A DNA stretch of 64,000 bases from Anas platyrhynchos (GCF_047663525.1 NC_092590.1:6592001-6656000); one strand, 5' to 3'. Shown: positions 42,216-57,300, numbered from the stretch's first letter. A program made the numbers and translations. The notes: generated from the letters alone by a model not told the origin.

Positions 42216-45200
42216 GGGCGGAAGCGCCGTGCCGGCTGCGCAGAGGCCTGCACCGCCCGCCCCGCGTTGGCACCGCCCTCGGCGGCACCGTCCCGCCCCC
42301 CGGCGGGCCCCGAAAAGTGCTGGTTTTGCACCAAAAAGGGGAGGGGGAGAGGCGCTGTCACCTGTGGAAGGAGGCGGCTCGTCCCCAAAAGGTGTGCCCC
42401 TGTCGCAGGCGACGCCTCACGGCCAGCTGCGCCGTCACACACCACAAGTGCGACCCTTATTCCTTTCCTCCTGTTTTCATTTTGGCGTGAAGAGAAATAT
42501 AACAGGCTGTGAAATCCTGTGAAATCCTGCACTTTGGCACACGGTCACTACAGTGTGCACACAGTGTGTCAATATTACAAATGCATCAAAAACAAAAATG
42601 TAACCAAACAACAGCAAAAATCACCACCCCCTTCCCCCTCCCCCCAAAACATCCACTTCTGTAATTTCAGTCATGGAAACATCACCGACCTGCCTCAGCC
42701 CTAACTTCTCCCAGTTGGGTATGCCATTAACAAAAAAATATTAGATGACCATGTAAAAGCCAGTACCTACCACAGGCTGCCTCTATTTGTCTCACTGAGG
42801 TTTATCCGGTTATTTATTGGGTTAGATACAGGGCTGTGCTCACTGTAAGACTGCCAGTTTAATTTTCAGGAAAAGCTCTTCTAGCCAGTGACTTTAAAAC
42901 TCTTCTGCACTTTTCTTATTAACTCGTTTCCCGTGGTCATGGAAGACCAGAAGAGCTGACGGCAGTATGGATTTAAAACAAAAAATACTACAGGTTTCCA
43001 AAGGCCGGTATGAAAATGCATTGCCAGCAATCACACTTCTGAGGAGAGGAATTCATCTCAAGGCTCCTGTTGGCTATGGGCATCACAATACAAAAGAGAA
43101 AAAGGTTTCCCTTGAATTACTAAGAGTGAACACAGTGAATGTCATTCAGATACCAACCGAGTGGCTGTCAAACATACCTGAAGCACTGGTACCATTCGAT
43201 CTAGCAAGATACCTCACTTTCTCCTCACCACCTTCAGTCTGTCTGGCTCCACATTGTAGCACCACAGCAGAACACATCATGCTAAGTGAACATAAAATAC
43301 AAAAATTATGATCAGCCAAAGCAAACAAACAAAACCCAACAACAACAAAAAAATAGTGACCTGTAACCACAAGAAATTGTTGCCCTCTTTTAAGTCTGCT
43401 GATGAGAAAAGGCAAATAGCATTACTAGCGCGTACGCTGCCACAGCAGCGAGGAGGCTGCAATCGCCGATTACTAAAGATCCCACTGACACTGGACGTTG
43501 TCCATAAGTGAGAAGAGCTGGATTCCTACTTCGTCTGGTCCACCAGCCCAGCCCACCAGCACCCATCCCAGCTCAGACCAGACGGGCTCTTGCTCTTTCG
43601 GCTGGGTAAGACAAACGTGCCAATGTACCAGGGACACTTAGTGCCAAACCCTGCATCATCTCATTGATCTTCCATAAACATATTAAACCCAAGGGGTGCC
43701 AGACTGATACCCAGAGCACTGCATTCTTGAAAAGCCTTTGGTTTCTTCTCAATTTAAACCTCAAGACAGCAAATACAGCCAGAGACCTCTCTTCTGCTTC
43801 TTCCTTGGTCTCTGAGGTAGGCTGTTCAAGTGCCATTCAGTCACCTTTCTCATAAGTTGCTGTACTCTTCTTACTGCTGATGAAGGTACAACCAAAAAGA
43901 GAGTTTCTGCCCGCAACATTGCCCTGAGGTTGCACCTACCTTCCGTGTAACAAGCAAAGGTATATTTAATGTACAGTCCAAACAAGCTAATCTCACCTAT
44001 GTGATCACTGCAGCTCTTCATGAGGGAGGGCGTACGCTGTAAAAATGTACCATACGGATACTGCTGAAGGAGGCAAATCCTTTTAGAATAAACACTTTCG
44101 TACAGAAGCTGTCTGGGTGAGCTTACAGCTAAGGATGAAGGAAGACAGGTCCAGTAGAGAAATAGCACTCTGCTATTGTTTGCTGTGATTTGAAAAACAT
44201 AATTAAGGGGCCAGCTGTGCTGACAAAGGGAGTTTTTGAGGTCTGCCTTGTGCCTCCGGTTGTGGGTTGCACCTTTAATTTAATGAAGCCACAAGTGGTA
44301 TATTAGCAGTGAAAGAGTTAATTAGTTGCCAAGTCAGCTATCTATCAGCAGTGCTGAACAGATGCTGGGACCAAGAGGAGGCAATTGCTACAACAGCAAT
44401 GAGCAGTGGAAGGTGGGAGGAATATAATAAATTAATGCCAACCGAGCTCTGATTTTTTTTTTTCCTGAAAATGTGAGGTCAGCCTTGAAAGGTGCATTAC
44501 AGTGATTGCATAGAGGATGTGAGAATGAGTGTGAAGGAGAAATAAAGCCAATCAGAAATGAATTACAGAAGGTGACGCATATCAAAGTGACTCAAGAGAA
44601 ATATGATACAGGTTTCAGAAAGGATTATTGGAATATATGATGCTTCATGATGCTGTTTTCCACAGAAGTGGTGTTTTGGTGAGGCCTATGCTGCTCCTAT
44701 TCCAAAGAAAAATGTTGCAGTAGTCAAACCTGACAGGCGATCATAAATTTCTTCATAGCAATTGGAGACCTGTTCTAATAGAGTCCCCTGGACTGTGAAA
44801 TATGGGCCACCAAACTGGGGAGAGAAATGTCTAGGAATTGGTTGGAAAAAATAGAAAAGGGAAAATGGCCAAGCCAAGGCGTGGTGTCAGAGGGTACGAT
44901 GTTTTCCTGGTGACCTGGTGGGGTAGGAGTCAGCTTTGTAGTCTTTGGACCAGACCAGCATCTCTTTGACTATACCTTCCTACAGGTTCCTTCCGTGCCT
45001 AACGATAAGTTGCAGGGGGTATGTCAAGAAGCTGCCATGCTTTTAAAGTGCAATGCACAGTCAGGACGCTAATACGGACACCCATTTTACAGCAAATTAT
45101 ATGGCGCCTTTATCGCGGCCATATTCTTAGCAACATTAAGCTGCCTTGCCACAGTGCACAGCTGCTCAGACACAGAATATTCATTAAAGGAATTCATATC

Positions 45201-48200
45201 GATTTTTTTTTTTTTTTTATCTTGGCACTCTGCCCACTGCACATTTTCATGCCAAGATAAGATTCTTTAGTCATTTGTTCTTTCTATGTCTTAATGGCTT
45301 TAAGAAAAACCATGGTTTTAAAGAATCTCGAGGGAGAATGCTTTATAAGGCCCTCGTACTGACTACAGCCAAGTGGATTCCCAGCACATCTCGGGCACTC
45401 TCTTAGGCTGGCTTTGTTAGGAAGGAGTCAGGCATCACTTAAGCCATCAACTCCCCATTTATTTTGTGGCTATTCCTGTCTTCCCGATACCTTGGCAACT
45501 GTTTTGGAAGGAAAATGGAAAACAGAGGAAGTTTTAAGGACCAGGAGGAAAGAGGTCACATTCAATCAGCACTTCAGGTACCAAAGTGAAGTAAGCCTGT
45601 TCATTTTTAGGAAGGAATTTTAGCAGGATTTGACCCTATTTTTAGAAATACCCGTTTCAAATCAAATTCCTCTTGCACTTCTGCATCAGGTTTTATTTAT
45701 TGCTGCAATTGTATCCCTTATTACAAATAGTTCTTCACCACTGTATCTTTTATGTTTATTTTTTGTAAAGGATATAAAAGGCCAACCCACCAGTGTTAAG
45801 ATCTTTAGAATTTCCTCAGGACATTTGACTACAGCCCCAATTTTGGGAGCCGATCAGAAATGTGAGAGCACAGCCAGTCAAACCATTCTAGCTGTCATAA
45901 ATCTGTGTTAAATTGTTGTCATCTCCAGCTGCTCATTAATCTGAAACCTTTCAGAGAAGCAGCACAAAACCCAGCCACATGTGTGCTTTAGCAAGAAGGG
46001 GCAGCAACTGAGAAGACCAGGGAGAGATAGGAGCAAGCACTGTCCCCACTCACCTGCAATCTGCTTCTGTCAAACCAGTTTGCTTTCCTGTGCTCTAAAT
46101 ATGAATGCTAATTTTATTCTGTTCTTCACTGTGGTTTTATCTGTGGGAAGGTTACAGGGTGAACCTGAAGGACCTCGACACAGTGTCCTTGATTAAAATA
46201 GGAACGTTTCTCCAGCTCTTACTTGGATGCAGTTAGGAACTGGCATTAAATGTTTTAAAAAAAATAAGTTTCAAGGGTGGAGAGCATCCTCAGTGGAATG
46301 GGATTGCCCCGTATTTAACCTGTTCTGAGAATAACAAAGGGGATAGTTTATTATATTTGGGAGTTGGAAAACAAAGAGCAGAGCCAGAACTTACAAACCA
46401 CACGACGATCGGCTCGGTGTACCGGGGACACTAGCGTCTTAAATTTACCCTGGCATGTAAAATGAGATCTCTAGGGGAAGTGACCAGTTTGACACTGGAA
46501 TAATGCTCTTATAACAGATGGTCTGGGAAGAAATGAATGTAGAAGAATGCTAAATATTACATCTTTGACAATACGAGATTTCAGGCTTCACATATTAGAC
46601 CCCAGAACAGTTATTCATTCTGCTAATTCCCCAAGGTAAAAACGGGAAGCGTAGTGTCACTTACAATTCATCACCTCCCTAATTAAGAGCAAGAAAACAT
46701 CCTTTGAGTATAACTGATGCCTTTCTGAACCTGCCATTAGAGCTGGAATGTGTAAAAATGGGGGCTGCCATTTCCTTTTAAGTGTGAGGCAATGATCCCA
46801 GGGTACTTTTCCTACTAACACTATTGATGACAACTCCTTTGCAGAACTTGGGGTCACACAACACACTGGCAACTACTCCAGTTCCACCTCAGTGCTTACA
46901 GCCGAAGTGTTACAGCACTCAACCTTTCCAAATTACATCCACACTAAAAACATCACATCTTTAAAGAGCAAGCAAGCAGTGCAAAGGTCTCTGTTCCTTC
47001 AGGGGCTGCGCTAGCTCATGAAACAGCCTCTTTGGAGGTGCACAGAGAGGCCAAAGCTGCCTCTGTTGGACTGGGGCACAGCGGTTTAATGCAGTGACAC
47101 TTTTGTAGTCTCCTACGTGACATTTTAAAGCATTGTTAGGAGGCAAACAAAGCAAAACAGCTACACCTGAGGTCAGGCCTGCCTTTTGGTTATGTCCGGA
47201 TAGTGCAGTAGGATTCTGGTCCAGTAGAGGGGCTCCTACACACTTGAATAGTGAAAGAGAAAGAACAGTGTGACGGGTGAGACAGGTTGTCTGCGCTTTG
47301 CTACGGTTTCTTAAAAACCCCATTGTGGTGGTAATAGAACATCTATGCATTTGGATGCAGTGTGTTTTAAATTGTATGCCTTCATCCACAGTCCTGATTT
47401 CAAATCATCCTCAGTCGTGATTTCAAATTGCAGCTCTGTTAGCTCTGCACAGTTAGTTTCAGTCTCCTGTTATGAGCTACCTAGGTACAGGAATAGCTCT
47501 CTTCCTAAAAGATGCAATGAAGTGGCATAAATACACACACGTATATATAGAAGTTTTCTCCTCTGGCTTACAGTAGTTACTTTGGGGTTTCTGGTGGGCT
47601 TGGTGTCAGCCCAGAACTGCTGCAGCAGCCACTGGCACAAACTGGTTTGGTTTCCTTCTCAGTCTAGAGCACGTTGCTTAAGGCAGATCCTATCAGAGGA
47701 GGCAACACGAGGCTTCTGCTGACATCTCGCACTGTGCACCTTCCTAGCCCTTCTACAGAAAGCGAGCAACACCCAGGATCCAGAATGGAAAAAGGATTGT
47801 TCTGCAAATGTTTTTGTATAAGTAGACGGCAGACTTGCAGCACGGAGGTTAGATTAGCTGGAGAACTTACTGAAAGGCAAAAGGGGAATCCTTTTTGAGT
47901 TTTAGGAGTGTGGAGGGGAATTCTTGTGTGTATCTGGGTCAGACTGAAGCAGTCGTGGGGCTCTTTGCTTTTTCTCTTCCTCCTTCACCTGCAGGATTAT
48001 AAAGACGGGTGGTTAGGCACTAATGGCAGCGGGTGACTGACACGAGTGCTCCATCAGCGAAATGCTGTGGCTTTAAACAATACAGTGCCTCCCTCCCAGC
48101 AGCACTGATTTATCTCGGGGCAGATCACCTAGCAACAAAGTCTCTGTGGAGAAGGGTCTGGTGTATTTCAGGGAAAACACACCCTTGTAGAAGCGGGGCT

Positions 48201-48380
48201 AGGGCAAACACAGTGTTAGTTATGCCTAGGATTTTTATGAGTGGCTTTTCAGGAGCTAAAGGTTTTCCAATGGAGCAAGAATTACTTTTTATAACACCTT
48301 TTCCAGTTAGTAAATAGGTAACACTAAGAAAATAAGTATTCTGTTAGAAAGGTGACATTTTTCAGAGTGAAAAAGTGTTA

Positions 48381-48398
48381 TCGGTACATATGTACCGA
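48381..48398. repeat. 18-bp perfect palindrome
   Basis: TCGGTACATATGTACCGA equals its own reverse complement; symmetry stops at the next base on each side. Confidence 0.9.
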
Positions 48399-51300
48399 CC
48401 TACACAGTCAAAGCAAGATTGTGCCTCATTTCAAAACAGCCATAAAAATGCAAATTAGGGAATGTGTTTGATTTTTTCGTATCTGATTCATTTTGAAGAC
48501 AAAAAGAAATCCTTCCAGCCATACTCGGTAGGCTGCCTCGCTCGTACCATTCGCGTGGAGGCAGCGCTGACGGCAGGTATGTTAGATCCACAAAGGGGAC
48601 GTCGACCAGTTTCGTGTTTACATGATCAGGTGGTGAAGCGAGGTGAGGACCCCCAGCTCCCAGGACACTCTCTGGGCCATCTCCATCACAGCCCCTGAGA
48701 AGATGCCACAGAACAGCTCACAGTGCTGCTGCCGCTGTTGTGATGACTTTTACTGAAGCACCGAGCTGCGGCCAACCAACCCCTGCTGTATTGCATCAGG
48801 TAGAAAAGATGACTGGCTTTGTCAGATTTCTTTTTGCTTTCTACCACATCACCCTCAGGTGCCATTTCTGCAGTTATTTCGGCCAAATCTCACTTGCTGA
48901 TACTTTGAGTGTCTATAACTTTGCCCAGTAGCAGATCTTGAAATCCCAGCCTGTTTCCTGAGCCAGAGCTATATCTCTGAATGAGGCTCTCAAGCACAGC
49001 ATAACCATTTTTCCATTAGTGCACTAAAATTCTTCAATATCATTCCTCTTCATTCCTCTTACTGGAACTAGGACCTATAATTTGCTACTGGGCTGAGTTC
49101 AGGCTGGTCACCTACATTTTCACAGATTCTGAAACGAGCTCCTGAAGTGTGGCTCTCCAGCAAAAATGCAGGAGTGGGAAACTAGCACGTTGAGGGTTCA
49201 CAGACCATTGAGCTGAAGGAGTGAAGTGGGACTTGGAGAACCGTGCTCCATTCCCAGCTCTCCTGTAGACTTCTCTGAGACCTCAGATAAATCTCAGCTC
49301 CCACTGATTGCCATTCCGCATCTCCACAAGAAAAATATGTTTTTCATCCCTGTGTCTTTTTTCGTTTCCTTAGCCATCAGCCTTTAGAAACTGATATGAC
49401 TTCTTACAACTGGCTTTTATAGCACCAGATGCAGAGAGGTTTGTAGGCACTAAGGGAAAGTAAATAATACATGCTGCCTTCATCATCAGGGCTCTGGGAT
49501 GATGGACTCAGTGCCATGGGGAAGATAACTAATGGCCCTGCAGTAACATTGCCCATGTTGACACAGTATCATGTTTAATAAGTTATTCAGAGGAGTTTCT
49601 TAAATTACATCTTTTCTGCATGTTCTCTTCAGCCACAAGCAAGGTGTATATGTGTTTTTAAAGAGAGCATACATAAATGTTTTAACCTTGCCTACCAACA
49701 AGCTCGGAGTACCCTCCTGCACTGCGATTGCCTGTTTTCCAGAGGACCCTGTGCTCTGAAAGGCACGTCACAGAGATGGAAAGCTTTTACATGCAGGTTG
49801 AAGCAGTAAAAACTCACTGGTCTCAGAATGCCATCCCATTTAACTCTGAGATTTCCTTAAATGATCCATCTTACTTCCGCCCCTCTTCCTTCCACCTTTA
49901 CAAAGGCGAGGTAGAGTCAAGCCTTCCTCTTTCAGCAAAGGTAAGGAGGAATTAATTAGTGTTACTTGATGGGCTATCCAAAAATAAAAAAGGCTTTACC
50001 TCTAGTCTTTGGGCCATCCTGCCTTTTAAAGCTGAATTCGGACTCTGTGTTTTCCTAATCCTGCATTTCTTTGCTCACTAGGCAATGAAGTACATCAGCT
50101 AACACCACCTGCAACAGTTGCTTTGCAGATTACACATTTACTGATGAGGAACTGCATTGGAGTTACTTGGTCCAACTGCAGAAGCCCCGAGGCGGTAACA
50201 GTTGTGGTTTTCCTGGTGAGTGGGATTAGATTGGAATTGTTAACAAGCGCCAGAAAGATTTCCCTCGTGCTGTGGCTCTTGTGAAAGGCTGCTTCTGCCC
50301 AGAGGTCTGTGGGCTGCACGTGAAAGGGGAGGAAGGTGCTGTAATTGTTGAGCAATTTCAGTTAACTGAAATGGGAAGTGTTGCTTGCATCATTGACCAG
50401 GAGATTATCGGCTTTTATGGCCACAAGTAATTGAACGTCCAAGCTAGGATGCTGGGGGCACGTTGCTACGATTTACAGTTTATTGAGCAAAACAGGAGCA
50501 AGCAAGCAGAATTTAGCAATAACTTGACTTAAGAGCCTAATGGTTGAACTCCTTTCTTTCTTCCAATCTAACGATGCAAACACAGATCATATCAGTTTGG
50601 TTGTTCAATAGGAAATAAAATCACCCTTTCTTTCCCTGCCTCCAAGCTAGTAGGTCAATATCTTTGTACTAAGAAAACAGATGAACAGAAAGGAAACAGA
50701 GATTGGTATTAAATTATAAACTGTGTTACCTTGAAAACGTAAAACAAGCCAGTCAGAGCAAAGATGAGGTTAGATAAGCTCTTTGTGTGACACACAGCGC
50801 TGCAAAGTGCTGGCAAGCAGAACAGAGGAAACGAGTGAAAACAGGATCTTTGAAGACCACTTAACGTGCCCACCATGTGCTGACGTCTCTGAAAGGGCAG
50901 GTGCTAAACTCAGCTCAGCTTTTCATCGTGGCTGTGCCAGGGAGCCGGGTGAGACCTGCTCCCTGTCTTGCAGGTAACCATCCCACAGCATCGCTTCTGG
51001 AAACAACCAGGTTTTATCCTAAGGCTATTTACAGTGCTCGTTGTCATTGATTCTGCTGCATCAGAATCTTACTGAAATCAGTGTCTAAAAGCTGTTACTA
51101 ACATCCAGGCTAACGCTACTATCAGACAGTTTTTACCTATTTACCCTTGTGCTTTGCCCTATGACTTCATTCTACCTTGATAAGCCAGCTTCCATAAAAG
51201 CTTCATTTCCACAAAGTCTTTTCTGTACCAGACTGAGTTTGCTATTAATTTTATATTTAAAAAAAAATCAGTGTGATGTTATGAGTTGTTACATGACTCT

Positions 51301-54300
51301 AGTAAAAATATACTGACCAAAATATCCAGGAAAACATTTTCTGACAGCTGTATCTTACTCTTGGCTCCTCCTCATCTTGTGTTCAGCCAAAACCCCTGCT
51401 ATCCCTCCTTTGTCACTTTCAACAGAGGAGCTTTGAGAGTGCCTTCTTAACCATATGCTCTTCCCCATCACACTATGAAATTACCCCTCTCCCCTTTTTT
51501 AAAAGAACTTCAGGCCTTAGCCAGGGTGTTCTTGTGCAACCTTCTGATACTATTGCTTCTGTAAGTTTACTATATGCCTAATTCTCGTGCTGCCATCACT
51601 ACTGCAAATATAAACAAGATAGGTGCACCAACCTCACTATGAGGAATTCACCTATAAAACTTCCACTCTGACAGCTTTTCTTTGTTTCCCTTGTCTCAGT
51701 CTGAGTTATTACCTTGTTTTTCCAACTGTGTCCATACTTTACCGATTTACAGGTAGCTCAGATCTGCCACGTTTCTCCCGGCTGTAAAATCAGTTATCAA
51801 AAATGCATGCCTCTAAGAAATAAATTCTTGCGATTAAGAGAAAGTTTTCTGTTTTGGAAATAAAGCATAAAGCACATGCCTGGGAAATCTCAGCAACTTC
51901 CTGCTAACTCCAAGGAGTCTGGGCTTCAGGCAATCATTTCAACAATTTCACTGTTGAAAAGGCAAAATAGGAAATGCAAGCAATAGATACAAGTGTGCTA
52001 AGCTTCCTGGAAAAGCCAAATACAGGAAAATGTTTAAAGCTATTTCTGTCTTGTTAAAGGAGAAGACACATATGAAAGTATCAAAGCCCCATTATGATAG
52101 CATCGGGCTCAAATCAGCTGAGCTTGCTGAAGATAAACTCAAAGGCAGGCCAGGAGGCACATACATAATTTAAATGCCTTTTATGGCACTCAGCATCCAG
52201 CACAAGCTAATGCTGCTGCAGAGCTTGTTTCCTGCTCTGCGCTTACCACAAACAAGCAGGGAGCCCCTCTGAGACAAACAGAGATGGCTTTTCTGAGGCC
52301 AAGCTGGAACGTGCTTTAGTATGTTAAGAGTCCTAAGTACTTGAAAATGCTCTGAAGTTCTTCATTCTGGGGAGAAAACAGTGGCTGGCCTGACGGCGAG
52401 AGGCACTACAGAAGACTTCTCAGGGTAACAGGACCAATTCACAGGTTTGCTCACGCATATCCAAGCTGTACACTGCTGAGAAGAGCTGGCGACCATTTGA
52501 GAGCCTGTACACAGCACAGCTTGTATACTGTATACACAAACTAAAAACTGCCAAACTGAGTTATGCAGTGGCTGGCTCTTCAGGCCATCCAGAACTCAAT
52601 CACCATTCCCAGTCCTATTTTACATCATCTACAGCTGGCTTTGTTCTGAGCTGACAAACAGCACGCTCGTGTGAGTTGCTGTTGGCCTTTCGTTGCTGAG
52701 CATCTTAGGCTGTGGTCCTTACAGACAGTCAACAATTCATTGCATCCTCACCTCAGCTTTTTTTTCTTTGTATTTGCAAGATGCTTCCCAAGAACGGTTC
52801 CATGTGCCTGTGGTAAGGAATGAAGTGCACAGCACCGTGCTTTCAGCTGGGCTGGTCAGGGAAGGAGGAGTTTCTTTCCAGGTACCTAAGATGAAGGTGT
52901 TTCAAGAAATGAGATCCTACAAAAACTAAGGTAGTGTATGTAGTATCTTTTAAAAAAGCCTTTGTAAAGTCATTTCAAACTGGGTTTTACACACTGCCAA
53001 TCTTCTAAACCACAGAGTAGTTACCATTCATCTGTATGTTATTACTAGCAGCATAGGAAGAGGACTATCCTAAAAGCAACAAATCCAAGCTCCAGTAATT
53101 TTTTTTCCACTTGTGACAGCTCATTGTCCAGACAGGAAGGCAGCAGATATTACACATCTGTGAACTGCAATGCTAGGATGGTTTTGCAAATTCCTGCTGT
53201 TAATAAAATCATTGGAGCAGGAAGACATGAACAAAGATAATAATCACAACGTATGGCACTATTAACTGCTGAGTTTTTTATGGGAGTACTTCAGCGTTTT
53301 TACAGTAACAATGCCACAGGATCTGTGCCTGCCCACACCTCTGGTACAGTAAGCTCCATTTCTTCTCCTCAAGAGAAGATGCTTTTCAGCATTGAAACTC
53401 CTTTGATTCGGAAACACACAAAAGACACCCACGCACATTCAGCTGGCATCGTGTGCTAGCTGCTGAGACACAGCCGCCACTGTGAAGCCGGCAGTAGCAC
53501 AGCTCTCCAGGCAACTGTAAGACATATGGAAACCCCAGGAGGTCATGGGAGGTGGAGCAAGAAGGGTTATTTAAGGGCTCATTGTGTTTTCCTTTTATAC
53601 AATAATAGGAAAATGCTATTTCTTCATTTGAGCAAGAAACTGTTCTACATATTCCTTATAAAAAGCCTGAAAGGAGGAAGGCAGAAGCCTACCTGCAATT
53701 TATTTAGGTTCAAGGTCTGTTCTGCTGCACTGCACGTAACTATGCACTTGGCAAAGGATTCCTCCTAAACCACCCATCAGAAATCTAAGCAAAGGCTTGA
53801 CACTCCTGTATAGAGCCAAAATTATCCTTGCCCCAGCACTGGCACAGGAGCGAGGCAGCGTGTGACACCTCCTTAAGGTCACTGGAGACATGGGTGACCT
53901 CTGTCACAAAACACGCCAGCCTTCAAAGCAGCTCTCACGAAGCCGAGTTAAATGGGTTTTGAGTTTCCCCAGGAGATATCGGAAGCACTAAGAAAGGAGA
54001 AAGTCTGTGCTGCCACTGTAGGGGTAGTGACTGCCTTCTCTCTGGGATATCTGGAAGTTGCTGTGCTTTTTTTCACCTCTACAATCTATATTGCACTGGG
54101 ATTTGAAGGAGAAAAAAATAGGGAAGCTTTCAGAAAAGATGGGAGATGGGCAGCATCAGAAAAGATCTGTGCTACCGATCTTGAAATGTAAGTGGAGGAT
54201 TAAAAAAAAAAGCATTGAATTATATATATTTTTTAAAGTGTGACAAATGAAAAATCCCCCGAGCTGGTAAAGCCCAGCTGGACAGACAGGAAGGTGTCAG

Positions 54301-57300
54301 CAGTGACACAACCCACACCAGGTGCAGGGTCAAAACTAAATTGTCTAGAAGTCCTGTCTCCACTGAGGCATCCACACAGCAAGGAGCAGACTCCCCAGAA
54401 CATTTTACAAGAGAAGGCTAGGTCCCAAGATTGCATCCCAATGCATTAGAATAACACCAGCAAAACAAAAACAGAGAGATTCTGAAGGAAAGCTAAAAAC
54501 CAAAGTTGTTACCTGCAATTTACCCGCTGCAGACCTTGGGATATGAACTTGTTAACTGAGAAAAGCCAAGTTAGCTCCCTTGCTTACAGATCTTAGGCAA
54601 ACAGTTTCTTATCTCTCTTATCACAGATGGAATGAAAAAACTATGAAACAAAATGTGAAAAAAAAAAAAAGTCAAATACTTGCATGCATTGGGTTCTCTT
54701 ATCTGAGTAAGCATCACAAATGGGCAGTAGGCTCAAGACCATTTTTATCTTTTTTCCTCTCTGCAACAGCAAGATTCACAGAGAGACTTCAGGAAATAAG
54801 CTTAAAGGCCAAGAAATATTTGTTCTCTCAGAGAAACTGCATCCTCATGCTTTTGCTAATCTTGTTAGGGTGAGGACACGCACGCTGCCTGCCGGAATAC
54901 ATTTCCACTCCAACGAGAAGCAAAGGATGGTTATCCAGGGCTCAGCTGCTTGGAGAGAGGCTGAGCGGCTTTAGCAGCAGAAAGCCTGAGCTCAGAGAGC
55001 CGCAGTGCCCGAGGAAATTCTGTATCAGCTGGTGTCAGCTCCTGCAGAGCACCTAACGAGGTGCATCAGTGCAGAAATGGACAGCAAGGGGAACGCTGCA
55101 GACCTGCTGCTAGGCTTTGTGGCACCGGCCAGGTCATGCTAAAGACCTGCCAGCCTCTGCCTGTGACCACCATCCTGTGCACACCTGCAAGTGTCACCCC
55201 AGTGGTAACAGCCACCGAGGGAGGAGCAGCTTTCAAGACAGCTTTGAGAAAGAACAGGAGTGAAAAAATGATTTAGAAGGATAACCAGGTGAAATTTTTG
55301 AAATGAGTAATTGACAAGGCAAAGCGCTGAAAAACTCAAACCTCATTCAAGTCGAGGAGACTTCTTAACCTCTGTCACTTCACAGAATGGGATCCTGGTT
55401 GCCAAGGGATTTTCTTTACCTAATAATTCATCTCCTTGCTGCAGACTTATTGTACCTGGGACGTACTGCTAGCTTGAGAATGTCACTGCGTTAGAAAATA
55501 GGTAATTTGTTTGTGAATTAAGACAGAGAAATGGTTGCTTTCCACCATCTGTTCTGGACAGCATGCAAACCTTGTACCTTCTTCGTCCACACTTCAGTGG
55601 CAGCGTCTTCCTCTGTGAGGAAGCCCTCAACAGTTTGCCAGTGACTCTTTTGGCTCCCTCCTCACATATATTAAACCCTCAGCCAAATGAGGACAGGAAG
55701 ATGAGCCCTTTCCCCCTGCAAGGCTTTAAAATGCAGTCAGCAGTGAATGGTGCATCTGAAATAGGCTTGGTCAGACCCAGGCAGGTTCCAGACGCAGAAA
55801 CATTTGCTGCAAGCAATGTTCACTCCAGGCATAAGGTGATGGCAGGACAAGCCAAGAAACAATTTGGCTTAATTAATTTACATCTAATGGTCATAAAACC
55901 GAGACACCATACTCCATAAAAATCAAGTGTCATCTTTTCAAATCCTTTAGACTGCTGTGACGCAGTCTTTCTCCTTCTTCGCCACTTAACTCCTGCTGCT
56001 GCTTCAGTGATGTATGGGGCCTGCTAAGATGTTTTCTCCTGGCACTGTGGTAAACTTCCCTACCCTGGGAAGGAGCCGATTCCTCTGAGGCCGCATCAAA
56101 AGCATCTCCTGTCATCACAAGGGCATTATCCAGTCACATCCCCGTCCCATCTGAGGGTGGAAGGGAGTTTTCTTTGGGGAAAAAGGACATATGATCTCAG
56201 CTGCTTCACTTCCATCATTCTGGGAAACGACATAAAGGCTAGGTAAAATCACCAGACTACACGTGACATAAGAACATTACCTGGGTGGTAAAAGAGCGAA
56301 ATTTTGAACCACTGCAAGCTTACACACAACTGAGAACACTGTTCTATTCCCCTTTTGTTTCTCTGTGTAAAGCAGAGCTGATGAAAGCTCAGTTTCTTCA
56401 CAGCAAGTGCAGAAGAAACATTGATAATTGTGCGTGCAATTGGGAGCACTATCTGAAGAAAGAAGAAACTGAGCTGCTGGCAGGTGTTAAGGGAAGTTTG
56501 CACTCTCCCTGCCTGTGCCAGCTTGAAACATCCCCACATGCTGCTTGACCCGTCTGTTCTCAGATTCCACGAGTCAATCTGCCAACAGCTCTTTGCCCTG
56601 TGAATCTGCAACACTCCTTTGAACCTTTGGCAACAGCAAGCCAGAGTTTGGAAACCATTGTCTAAAATGACAAATAAGCACGACTCAGGAAAAAAAAAAA
56701 AAATTACCTGATGCATGCATATTTTTAAAACCCTTTCTTCAATTTCCTGTTAAGCAGGTGCCTGGTAAAACAAACAAAATATCCAGCTGAAAATAAAAGT
56801 ACTGTCTAGGTAACTTTGAAGGAGACTGAGTGATGGAAAAAAGCCCAAACCCTTGGCACACAGAGGGGCTGTTCTTGTGAGTAACCCTACTACAGAGTGA
56901 AATAAGAAAAGTAGAAAGGGGATGAAAGTGTCAGTTCTGGCAGGGTGGAGAGGCTCAGAAATAAGCTCCCAAGGCCCAACCTAAAGCTCAGGATGAAATG
57001 AATCAAACAGAATACTGAAATCCCCTCTCTGCCACTTCTACAGCACATTCGGCAGCCAGTCAAAGCCGGGTTGGTGAAGTTGCGTATGCCCAATAACAGG
57101 ACTGACCGAGATAATTCTTTGGAAATAAAAAAGCTGAAGGCCTGAATTTATTCCAGCAACGAGTCTAACTTATTTTATGCATGACCGCTAATATGAGTTT
57201 GAAGGACTAAAATTAAACTTTGCTACTTTTAGAAAACCTCTAGTACTTAACTCGCTGTGCATCCTGAGCAGCACAAACACACTGGAGTGCCTGTTGGACT

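Larger units (their letters stand above)
41640..42440. promoter_or_regulatory. AP1AR: CpG island / AP1AR promoter and first exon
   Basis: This is a strongly GC- and CpG-rich block containing exon 1 of AP1AR and, to its right, the sequence upstream of the gene. CCGCCCC/GGGGCGG (SP1-type) words, GCGCAG and CCGGAAG-like words are visible; no TATA box is evident. The rest of the window is much poorer in CpG. The transcription start probably lies between 42050 and 42310 on the minus strand. Confidence 0.75.

Noticed and set aside
41458..42522. Long overlapping open frames (up to 354 codons) on both strands around 41.5-42.5 kb
   Set aside because: They consist of Glu, Gly, Arg, Pro or Ser runs from GGA/TCC triplets in a CpG island. 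The homology-supported product here is the 77-base AP1AR exon 1.
49040..49062. Direct repeat of TTCATTCCTC as a target-site duplication
   Set aside because: The two copies are adjacent, so it is a small tandem duplication and not the flanks of an insertion.
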